Shown piece after piece: positions 1-6,492 of a DNA stretch of 64,000 bases (position 1 is its first letter; every line of letters starts with the position of its first letter). The stretch is taken from positions 1 through 64,000 of the forward strand of contig NTHE01000036.1 in NCBI GenBank assembly GCA_002551355.1. The letters are read 5' to 3'. Made by a program: the position numbers and the translations under genes. Under the pieces are notes generated by a model. The model was not told where the DNA came from, searched no databases, and saw only the letters and a list, made by a program, of their open reading frames with translations. The stretch is from Streptomyces sp. man185 (GTDB lineage Bacteria > Actinomycetota > Actinomycetes > Streptomycetales > Streptomycetaceae).

Positions 1-19
1 AGATGTGTATAAGAGACAG
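1..19 (+). other. Tn5/Nextera mosaic-end adapter remnant
   Basis: The window opens with agatgtgtataagagacag, which is exactly the 19-base Tn5 mosaic end used in transposase-based sequencing libraries. The base composition changes abruptly to more than 80% GC right after it. It is untrimmed library sequence at a contig edge and not part of the organism. Confidence 0.93.
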
Positions 20-20
20 G

Positions 21-131
21 GCGCGGGGCGCGCGGGGCCGGGGCCCGGGCGGCCGGGACGCGGAGTGGCCGCTGAACGCGGACCGGGTACGGGACGGGGG
101 GTCGGTGCGGTGCGGCCGGCGGCCGGACTGA
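21..131 (+). CDS. possible 3' end of an upstream gene (uncertain)
   Basis: After the adapter, one plus-strand frame stays open from base 21 to a TGA at 129-131. It ends in residues EWPLNADRVRDGG followed by SVRCGRRPD. The gene would be truncated by the contig edge. The composition is so GC-rich that an open frame of this length is weak evidence, and I do not recognise the protein. Bases 132-248 contain no gene that I can support. Confidence 0.22.
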   Translation, partial: ARGARGRGPGGRDAEWPLNADRVRDGGSVRCGRRPD

Positions 132-248
132 CGCGGGGACCCTGGGCGCTCTCGGGAATCTGAGGCTCCTCGGAGATCAGAGGCATGAAGGTGGTCTGTG
201 GTGAACGCCGATGTCGTCGGCGTGGTCAAGAGGGGCGCGTGCGCGCGA

Positions 249-959
249 TCAGAATTCGAAGCCGAGCTGGCCCCCGCTTTCGAGTGCGGCCGCCTCGGCG
301 GAAAAACGGACCTTCTTCAGATGCTGCCACCGTGGCAAGGCGTCAAGATACGCCCAGGAGAGGCGGTGATGGGCCGTGGGCCCCCGCTTCTCCAGCGCGG
401 CTCGGTGCACGGGCGAGGGATATCCCGCGTTGGCATCGAAGGCGAAGTCGCCGCAGTCCTCGGACGCGGCGCCCAGCTCGGCCATCATCCGGTCACGGTG
501 CACCTTGGCGATCACAGAGGCCGCAGCGACCGCGATACAGGACTGGTCGCCCTTGATCACGGTGCGGACCTTCCAGGGATCACCCAGGTAGTCGTGTTTG
601 CCGTCGAGTATCACCGCGTCGGGACGTACCGGCAGCCCGTCCAGGGCGCGCACGGCGGCGAGCCGGAGTGCGGCGGTCATTCCGAGGTCGTCGATCTCCT
701 GCGGCGAGGCGTCGCCCAGTGCGTAGGCGGTGACCCAGCTCCGCAGCACGGGAGCGAGCTCGGCGCGCCGCCGGGGGGTCAACAGCTTGGAATCGGTGAG
801 GCCTTCGGGCGGTCGGCGCAGGCCGGTGATCGCCGCGCACACGGTGACGGGTCCGGCCCATGCCCCGCGTCCGACCTCATCGACACCGGCGACGGTCCTG
901 GCACCGGTGGTAGCGCGAAGCGAGCGCTCGACGGTGTGCGTGGGTGGTTCGTACGGCAT
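249..959 (-). CDS. rnhB: ribonuclease HII
   Basis: A 236-residue RNase HII, which removes misincorporated ribonucleotides and RNA from RNA-DNA hybrids. The start is the ATG at 959 (MPYEPPTHTV); the frame is open further upstream but that part shows no family similarity. The GVDEVGRG motif near residues 25-32 supplies the first two acidic metal ligands. Further acidic residues are in VILDGKHDY, and the SVIAKVHRDR motif is typical of the family. The length is normal. A strong hairpin at 1059-1104 separates it from the membrane protein gene upstream on the same strand, so it is probably transcribed on its own. Confidence 0.95.
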   Translation of the reverse strand: MPYEPPTHTVERSLRATTGARTVAGVDEVGRGAWAGPVTVCAAITGLRRPPEGLTDSKLLTPRRRAELAPVLRSWVTAYALGDASPQEIDDLGMTAALRLAAVRALDGLPVRPDAVILDGKHDYLGDPWKVRTVIKGDQSCIAVAAASVIAKVHRDRMMAELGAASEDCGDFAFDANAGYPSPVHRAALEKRGPTAHHRLSWAYLDALPRWQHLKKVRFSAEAAALESGGQLGFEF

Positions 960-1058
960 GGCGCCAGCCAGCGTACGCCGCGAGCCACGGCAGCGACACC
1001 CCGGGGCGCCGTGCGTCCCGCGAATCAGCCATCGGGGGCGGGTACAAAAGACCCGCGG

Positions 1059-1104
1059 GCCCTCTGAACCCATGGGGCACAAAGGGCCCGTGGGTTCAGA
1101 GGGC
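1059..1104 (-). terminator. terminator downstream of the DUF4173-type gene
   Basis: A perfect 14-base-pair inverted repeat: gccctctgaaccca at 1059-1072 pairs with tgggttcagagggc at 1091-1104, around an 18-base loop. It lies 42 bases past the stop of the minus-strand membrane protein gene and before rnhB, which fits an intrinsic terminator lacking a U tract, as is common in Streptomyces. Confidence 0.7.
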
Positions 1105-1145
1105 GTGTCGGATCACGGGGCCGTCGGCCCGGAAGACCCGTCGGC

Positions 1146-3017
1146 TCAGTACGGGTCGTAGCCGTCGTCGTCCGGCTCGTATCCGTCGCGGGACCCGCCC
1201 CCGCCCACGCGGTAGCAGTCACGCCCGTCGCCCTTCGCCGGGCGCTTCTCCAGGATCTCCTTCGCCCGCGCCTCTCCCCAGCTGGTCGCGTACCAGGGGG
1301 TGTCGGCGTGGAGCACCTCGTTCTGGATGATCCGCAGCGCGCAGGAGCGTTCCGGTTCGGGCAGCCGGTCCAGAGCGGGCACGGCGTCGGCGGACAGGTC
1401 CTTGACGTAGTCGATGTCGATGCCGGCCGACTTGCCGTCCTCGAAGCGCTGGACGTTCTGTTCGGCGATCAATCCGTCCGGCGAGAGCAGCCCGAAGGCC
1501 AGGACCCCGGCCGCGGCACTCACCGCGATGGCCCGCGGCAGGAACCGCGCCCCGAAGACCCCGGCCGCCAGGATCAGGACCAGCACCACCCCGAGCCAGA
1601 GTTCCATCGCGGCCACGGATATCCGGAGCCTCGTCAGGCCGTACTCGTCGACGTACAGGTCCATGCGGCGCAGCGCGGAGGCGACGACGACGAGGGTGAG
1701 CACGCAGAGGGTGCCGAGGACGGCGCGCACCAGTGTCCGGTCGCGGCTGCCGCCGCGCGGCGCCCAGCGCAGCGCCAGGGCGATCACGAGGAGGGTGAGC
1801 AGGGTGGCCCACAGCAGCTGCCAGAAGCCCTGGCGGGCGTACTCGGCGTGGTCGAGTCCGGTCTCCGCCCGCACCTTCTCGTAGCCCCCGAGGAGGACGA
1901 CGAGCTGGAGCGCGATGAACGCGGCGAAGAGCAGGTTGAGGACGATCAGCGGAAGGGCCCATTCGGCGCGTCCCCGGGGTTTGCCGGACGGTACGGTGAT
2001 CCCGTCCCAGCGGACCGGGGCCGCCGCGGCGTACGCGGCGGCGAGCGCGCCGGCCAGCCCGAGGGCGAACAGGAAGATCCGCCAGGGCCCCTCACCGACC
2101 GACACGTCGGGCATGAGGCTGCCCAGCAGGTCGGCGAAGGCGGCGTCCGCGCTCGCGAAGAGGGTTCCGAAGACCACCAGCAGCACGAGGGCCACTGCCG
2201 TGGTGCGCAGGGCGGCGCCCCAGCGCGCCCGGGAGCCGTCGGCCCGGGCGCGTATCCCCCGCACGCCCCAGATGATGCCGGGGACGACCGAGTCGAACAG
2301 GCCCAGCGAGCCGATCAGTACGCCCGGCCAGCTGCGGCCGCCGTGCAGCGCCAGCGAGCCGAGCGCGAAGGCGGACACCACCGCGAGGAACGTGGGCCAG
2401 CCCGCGTCCCGGAGCGCCGGCACCGCGAGCAGCGCGAGCCCTCCCACGGCCCAGGTCGCGGTCCAGGGGCGCAGCCGGCGGCCCGCCGAACGCGCGGCGA
2501 AGAACGCGGCCAGCGACGCGGGTACCGCCACGATCAGCAGGTTCGTCCCGAGCCCGTCCCCCAGGAAAAGCGCGCTGAGGACGGCGGTGGCCAGGACGGA
2601 CCAGAGCACGGCGGGGCGCATCACGGGCGGAGCGGGTGGGCGGAGCCGGGCCGTCAGGCTGTCGTCCTTGGCGCCGGGCGCCCCCGCGGCGTACTGCCAG
2701 GGACTGCCGGCCTGATGCCCGGCACCGGCGGACGGCGCACCGGACGGCTGCGCACCGGCAACCTGTGCAACCTGTGTGGTGGACGCCTGCCTTGCGGACG
2801 GTCGATTTTCGGACGCCTGCGCTTCGGACTTCCGCGCTTCGGACTCGTGCGCATCGGACTTCTGCGCTTCCGGCTGGTGCCCTTCGGACTCCTGCGGCTT
2901 GTTCGCCGCCGGTGTGCGCGCGGCCTCGGAGGCCGGCTGCTGCTCCGGTGGGCCGGGCGTACCGGCTTCCCGCGACTTCTCCGGCGGTCTGGACGCCTCG
3001 GACGGCTGATCGGACAT
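1146..3017 (-). CDS. DUF4173/DUF4153-type polytopic membrane protein
   Basis: A 623-residue protein of unknown function. Start ATG at 3017 (MSDQPSEASR), preceded by a good GGGAGGGG ribosome binding site. The first ~115 residues are hydrophilic and low complexity, built from degenerate SEA/SDA/SEN units (pure Ser-Glu-Ala-Lys character), probably a cytoplasmic disordered tail. From about residue 130 there are roughly a dozen hydrophobic segments. The block containing LRRMDLYVDEYGLTRLR is the signature of the DUF4173/DUF4153 family. The C-terminus (YEPDDDGYDPY) is acidic. A perfect LexA-type palindrome lies 116 bases upstream of the start. Confidence 0.8.
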   Translation of the reverse strand: MSDQPSEASRPPEKSREAGTPGPPEQQPASEAARTPAANKPQESEGHQPEAQKSDAHESEARKSEAQASENRPSARQASTTQVAQVAGAQPSGAPSAGAGHQAGSPWQYAAGAPGAKDDSLTARLRPPAPPVMRPAVLWSVLATAVLSALFLGDGLGTNLLIVAVPASLAAFFAARSAGRRLRPWTATWAVGGLALLAVPALRDAGWPTFLAVVSAFALGSLALHGGRSWPGVLIGSLGLFDSVVPGIIWGVRGIRARADGSRARWGAALRTTAVALVLLVVFGTLFASADAAFADLLGSLMPDVSVGEGPWRIFLFALGLAGALAAAYAAAAPVRWDGITVPSGKPRGRAEWALPLIVLNLLFAAFIALQLVVLLGGYEKVRAETGLDHAEYARQGFWQLLWATLLTLLVIALALRWAPRGGSRDRTLVRAVLGTLCVLTLVVVASALRRMDLYVDEYGLTRLRISVAAMELWLGVVLVLILAAGVFGARFLPRAIAVSAAAGVLAFGLLSPDGLIAEQNVQRFEDGKSAGIDIDYVKDLSADAVPALDRLPEPERSCALRIIQNEVLHADTPWYATSWGEARAKEILEKRPAKGDGRDCYRVGGGGSRDGYEPDDDGYDPY

Positions 3018-3132
3018 GGGACCCCTCCCCGACCGGGTCCACGTGCGGCCCGGGGCCGTACGCCTGTCCCGGCGTCTCATTCGGCGCGCGCCTCAAGATC
3101 AACCAGTGGCGGCGTGGCCGAAAGAATAATCC

Positions 3133-3146
3133 CGAACTCGCGTTCG
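3133..3146 (-). promoter_or_regulatory. candidate LexA (SOS) box
   Basis: cgaactcgcgttcg matches the actinobacterial/Bacillus SOS-box pattern CGAAC-N4-GTTCG as a perfect 14-base palindrome. It lies upstream of the DUF4173-type gene, 116 bases before its ATG and 107 bases past the stop of the ADP-ribosylglycohydrolase gene. Its role is inferred only from the match; the central four bases (TCGC) are more GC-rich than usual for strong boxes. Confidence 0.45.
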
Positions 3147-3200
3147 TAAACGCTTCACAGACCCCCAGGGTGCTGCTGTGGCAGGACCGTGACAGACGAC

Positions 3201-3223
3201 GACCGCCCCGGCGAGGGGCGGTC
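3201..3223 (-). terminator. terminator after the ADP-ribosylglycohydrolase gene
   Basis: gaccgcccc at 3201-3209 pairs perfectly with ggggcggtc at 3215-3223 around a five-base loop, 30 bases beyond the stop of the minus-strand gene ending at 3253. Confidence 0.7.
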
Positions 3224-3252
3224 GGAGAAGAAGCGGGACAGGCCGGAACGGG

Positions 3253-4161
3253 TCAGCGCAGGGAGGGGGTCAGCCAGGCCGGCGGTTCCTCCGTCTGTGC
3301 CAGCCAGCCGGAGGGCGGCGCTCCGGCCTCGCCCGAGGCGACGACACCGCCGACGATGGCGCACGTCGTGTCGACGTCGCCGCCCGCCTGGGCCGTCACC
3401 CAGAACGCCTCCTCGTAGTTCCCGAGGTTCCTGGCGGCCGACCACAGCGCGAACGGCACGGTGTCGTGGGCGCTCGTCCGACGGCCGTTGCCGAGGACCG
3501 CGGCGACCGTCCCGGCGTCGCGGTAGTCCAGCATGTCGCGGGCGCGGCGCAGCCCCGCGCCGACGGCGCTGCGGGGCACGAGCGCGACGACCCCGTCGAG
3601 AAGCTCCTCGGGGCTCGGCGGTCCGCCGGGGGCTGCGGCGAGGGACGCGGCGGCGGCCACGGCCATCGCGCCGACGACGGCCTCACGGTGCTGGTGCGTG
3701 GTGTAGGAGGAGATCTCCGCCTGGTGCGTGGCTTGCTCCGGGTCGTCCGCGTACCAGGCGCCGAGCGGGGCGATCCGCATCGCCGAGCCGTTGCCCCAGG
3801 AGCCCTGCCCCTTGAACAGCGCCGAGGCCAGTTCCCGCCAGTCGCCGCCCTCCCGTACGAGCCTGAGGAGCCGGTTGACGGCGGGGCCGTACCCCCGGTC
3901 GAAGTCGTGGTGCTCGGCGAAGGAGCGGGCGAGCGCGTCCTGGTCGATACGGCCGTGCGCGGTGAGCACGGCCAGGACCGAGCAGGCCATCTCGGTGTCG
4001 TCGGTCCACTGCCAGGGCCCGGGTGGCAGGGCCCGCTGTTTCAGGAGGGGGTAGTTGACGGGGACGAAGAACTGGGAGCCCAGGGCGTCTCCCACGGACA
4101 GCCCACGCAGGCTGGCCAGGGCGCGTTCGAAGCGCCGCGCGGAAGCAGAATCAGCGGTCAT
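3253..4161 (-). CDS. ADP-ribosylglycohydrolase family protein
   Basis: A 302-residue DraG-type hydrolase that would remove ADP-ribose from modified proteins or nucleic acids, or act on related small molecules. Family motifs occur in order: SVGDALGSQF near residue 21, QWTDDTEMACS near 51 (di-metal ligands T-D-D), GNGSAMRIAPLG near 127, and GGDVDTTCAIVG near 263 for the second metal-binding acidic pair. The length is normal and all key acidic residues are present. The stop of the upstream histidine phosphatase gene is only 12 bases from this start, so the two are probably one transcript. The natural substrate cannot be told from sequence. Confidence 0.9.
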   Translation of the reverse strand: MTADSASARRFERALASLRGLSVGDALGSQFFVPVNYPLLKQRALPPGPWQWTDDTEMACSVLAVLTAHGRIDQDALARSFAEHHDFDRGYGPAVNRLLRLVREGGDWRELASALFKGQGSWGNGSAMRIAPLGAWYADDPEQATHQAEISSYTTHQHREAVVGAMAVAAAASLAAAPGGPPSPEELLDGVVALVPRSAVGAGLRRARDMLDYRDAGTVAAVLGNGRRTSAHDTVPFALWSAARNLGNYEEAFWVTAQAGGDVDTTCAIVGGVVASGEAGAPPSGWLAQTEEPPAWLTPSLR

Positions 4162-4173
4162 CGCCCTGCCACT

Positions 4174-4833
4174 CTATCCGGTGCGGCCGTACGGTTCAGG
4201 GGTCCGCCAGCGCTGAAAGGGCCGGTCGAGGGTGTAGCGGCCGTTCTCGCCGAGCAGCAGGGTCCGCGTCTCGCCGTTGCCCGGGTTGGCCAGCGACTCG
4301 AACTCCGCCACCGACCAGTGGAACCAGCGCATGCAGAACAGCCGCATCGTCAGTCCGTGGGTGACCAGCAGCACGTTCTCCGGGTGGTCCGGCTCCTCGA
4401 AGCTCCGGTGCAGGCTCTCCAGGAACGCCCCGACCCGGTCGTAGACGTCGGCGCCGGACTCGCCCTGGGCGAAACGGTAGAAGAAGTGCCCGTAGGCGTC
4501 CCGGTAGGCCTTCTGCAGCCGTACGTCGTCCCGGTCCTGCCAGTTGCCCCAGTCCTGCTCGCGCAGCCGGGGCTCCTCGCGGACCCGGACGCGTGCCGGG
4601 TCGAGATCGAAGGCCCGGAACGTCTCGTGGGTGCGGCGGTACGGCGAGATGTATACGCTCACCCGTTCCTCGCCGAACTGCTCACGCAGCCCCTCCCCGG
4701 TCTCCCGGGCCTGCCGCAGACCGGTGGCGGTGAGCCGGAGCGCATGGTCGGGCTCGCGCTCGTACACCGTGTCGTCGGCGTTGCCCTCTGACTCGCCGTG
4801 CCGGACGAGGACGATGCGTTGCGGTCGTGCCAT
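4174..4833 (-). CDS. histidine phosphatase (phosphoglycerate mutase-like) family protein
   Basis: A 219-residue member of the histidine phosphatase superfamily. LVRHGESEGN near residues 9-18 holds the phospho-accepting histidine and RHG motif. REQDWGNWQ near 95 and VTHGLTMRLF near 160 carry the catalytic acid region and the second histidine. The RHGESEGN form resembles broad-specificity phosphatases more than cofactor-dependent glycolytic mutases, which are larger. It is first in a two-gene unit with the ADP-ribosylglycohydrolase gene (12-base gap). The substrate is unknown. Confidence 0.88.
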   Translation of the reverse strand: MARPQRIVLVRHGESEGNADDTVYEREPDHALRLTATGLRQARETGEGLREQFGEERVSVYISPYRRTHETFRAFDLDPARVRVREEPRLREQDWGNWQDRDDVRLQKAYRDAYGHFFYRFAQGESGADVYDRVGAFLESLHRSFEEPDHPENVLLVTHGLTMRLFCMRWFHWSVAEFESLANPGNGETRTLLLGENGRYTLDRPFQRWRTPEPYGRTG

Positions 4834-4893
4834 GTCCCGAGCCTAGAGCGGATCGGGCCCGCACGGACGACGGGGGCGCCTCGCAGGCCGCGC

Positions 4894-5499
4894 CTAGACC
4901 GTCCAGGAGGGTTCCAGCTCCACGACGTCCCCCGTCAGCGCGATCACGTCCGTCTCGGTCTGCGCGCGGGCCGCGAGCCGCTCGGCCCCGGCCGCACGGT
5001 ACTTGCCGCGCTCGGCGCTCGACTTCCAGAGGGACAGCGCCAGGAACTCGTTGCCCGGCGCCTCGCCGAACACGCCGCGCAGCATGCCGGGCGATCCGGC
5101 CATGGCGGGATTCCACACCTGCTGCTGCATCAGCACGAAGTGCTCGGCCCGCTCCTCGTGCACCCGGCTGTGCGCGACCCTGGCGACGTCCGCCTCCGCG
5201 AAGTGGGGCTCGAAGCCCGTCTTCACGTCGAAGCGGCGCTCGAACAGCGTGACCTGCATGTCGCGGAACATGCCCGACTGTCCTGCCGCCAGCCGGTCGT
5301 GCCCGCGGGCCATGAAGGAGTCGTAGAAGACGCGGTTCTCCCAGAACGCGAAGACATGGGCGACGTCGGGGCGCGTTCGGCTCCACCCGCCGCTCTGTCC
5401 TCTGAACCCCGGCTCGCCGAGCAGCCCCGCCCACTTCCGCTGCCCCCGTTCGAAACCATGACGGTCCACCACGGAACAGCGAATCCACTTCACCAGCAC
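4894..5499 (-). CDS. DUF4937 / YdbC-like protein
   Basis: A 201-residue protein starting at GTG 5499 (MLVKWIRCSV). The pattern of WAGLLGEPGFRGQSGGW, VFAFWENRVFYDSFM and a second half with VHEERAEHFVL and LALSLWKS looks like two antibiotic-biosynthesis-monooxygenase-type (ferredoxin-like) repeats, as in DUF4937/YdbC proteins. No signal peptide or membrane segment is visible. The function is unknown. The family call rests on recalled similarity. No clear ribosome binding site precedes the GTG, so the start could be slightly off. Confidence 0.6.
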   Translation of the reverse strand: MLVKWIRCSVVDRHGFERGQRKWAGLLGEPGFRGQSGGWSRTRPDVAHVFAFWENRVFYDSFMARGHDRLAAGQSGMFRDMQVTLFERRFDVKTGFEPHFAEADVARVAHSRVHEERAEHFVLMQQQVWNPAMAGSPGMLRGVFGEAPGNEFLALSLWKSSAERGKYRAAGAERLAARAQTETDVIALTGDVVELEPSWTV

Positions 5500-5833
5500 C
5501 GCGCCATCGTACGGCGCGGAACGTGGCGCGCGTCACGGTCCCGGGGAGTGCACCCGAACCGGTCGTTCCGCTCCCGCAATGATCACCATGACGACGCTGC
5601 GCGCCCCTCCCCTGTTCGGTCGGCTCGCATCCGCCCGAGGAGGTCCGGCAGCGCCCTCCGCGCAGGATCCCCACTGAGGTGCGGGCGGGGAGGACCGGCG
5701 GCCGGCGGATGGCCCGAATCCGCCGTCCGATTCCGGGGCAGTTGGTTCAGCGGCCGGTTCCGTACATGATCGGGTCAATCGTGTATCGGGTGATGAGAAC
5801 GGTCCGTGGGCCGTCGGCCGGGAGGGAAGTCCC
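5500..5833. other. intergenic region between divergent DUF4937-like and TerD-family genes
   Basis: These 334 bases separate two divergent starts, so both promoters should be here. I see no strong -35/-10 pair, operator palindrome or small gene with a ribosome binding site. The last bases hold the GGGAGGGAAG ribosome binding site of the TerD-family gene. A 131-codon minus-strand frame that crosses the region is judged a chance frame. Confidence 0.5.
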
Positions 5834-6370
5834 TTGAGCACTCCGAACAAGGACATCGAGAAGGTCGAAGTGCGGGTCAAATGGGACCCCAGCGCGCACG
5901 GGGCGGCGGCGAACGACCTGGACATCATCGCGGCGACCTACCCGGCCGACGAGCCGTACGGCGCCCCTGCCTACCTGGTCCACTTCGACAGCCGCTCGCC
6001 GGACGGCACCATCACGCTGAACCGGGACAGCCGGACCGGCCAGGGTTTCGGGTTCGACGAGGTGATGACCATCGAGCTGAACCGGCTGGCGGAGCGGTAC
6101 GGGCGGGTGGTGGTCGGCGTCGCCATCCAGCAGCGCGACGGTCGCAAGACCTTCGGCGACATAGGGAGTACGGCGATGGAGATCGTCGAGGGCTACACGA
6201 AGCTGGCCGAGAACGACTTCTCCGGCGTGGCGGGGGCGACCGCCGCGGTCATCGGCGACTTCACCCGTGACGCCTCGGGGCTCTGGGGATTCCGGTCGGC
6301 CGTACGCGGCTTCGAGGGCGACCCCGACGCGTTCGCCGCGGAGATGGGAAGCCGGGCCGCCGCGGGGTGA
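5834..6370 (+). CDS. TerD family protein
   Basis: A 178-residue protein starting at TTG 5834 (MSTPNKDIEK), with GGGAGGGAAG well placed upstream. The core, with DLDIIAATY near residue 31, VHFDSRSPDG and RDSRTGQGFGFDEVMTIEL, matches the TerD fold with its calcium-binding acidic residues. TerD proteins are linked to tellurite resistance and general stress in streptomycetes, where many paralogues exist. No other ter genes are adjacent, so this is a stand-alone copy. A large hairpin follows the stop. Confidence 0.85.
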   Translation: MSTPNKDIEKVEVRVKWDPSAHGAAANDLDIIAATYPADEPYGAPAYLVHFDSRSPDGTITLNRDSRTGQGFGFDEVMTIELNRLAERYGRVVVGVAIQQRDGRKTFGDIGSTAMEIVEGYTKLAENDFSGVAGATAAVIGDFTRDASGLWGFRSAVRGFEGDPDAFAAEMGSRAAAG

Positions 6371-6405
6371 CATCGGCCAGTTCCGGACAACCCGGAGTGG
6401 CATGC

Positions 6406-6438
6406 CGAAGGGGACCGGCCGGTGGCCGGTCCCCTTCG
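6406..6438. terminator. bidirectional terminator between terD-like and nrdJ
   Basis: cgaaggggaccggcc at 6406-6420 pairs perfectly over 15 bases with 6424-6438 around a three-base loop. It lies between two convergent genes, so it can serve both. Confidence 0.82.
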
Positions 6439-6492
6439 TGAACCGCGGGTCAGCTACGCCTTACGCGGTGCCGCACACGTTTCCGTGTCCGG

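Noticed and set aside
1..19. Tn5-type transposon end
   Set aside because: The string is the synthetic mosaic end, found only at base 1, with no transposase gene or second end: a library adapter.
1308..3149. 613-codon plus-strand open frame opposite the DUF4173-type gene
   Set aside because: It is the antisense shadow of a GC-rich gene: composition is Gly/Arg/Glu/Gln-rich, with no domain and no ribosome binding site.
5533..5928. 131-codon minus-strand frame in the terD upstream region
   Set aside because: It overlaps the start of the TerD-family gene antisense, has no ribosome binding site and shows no domain.
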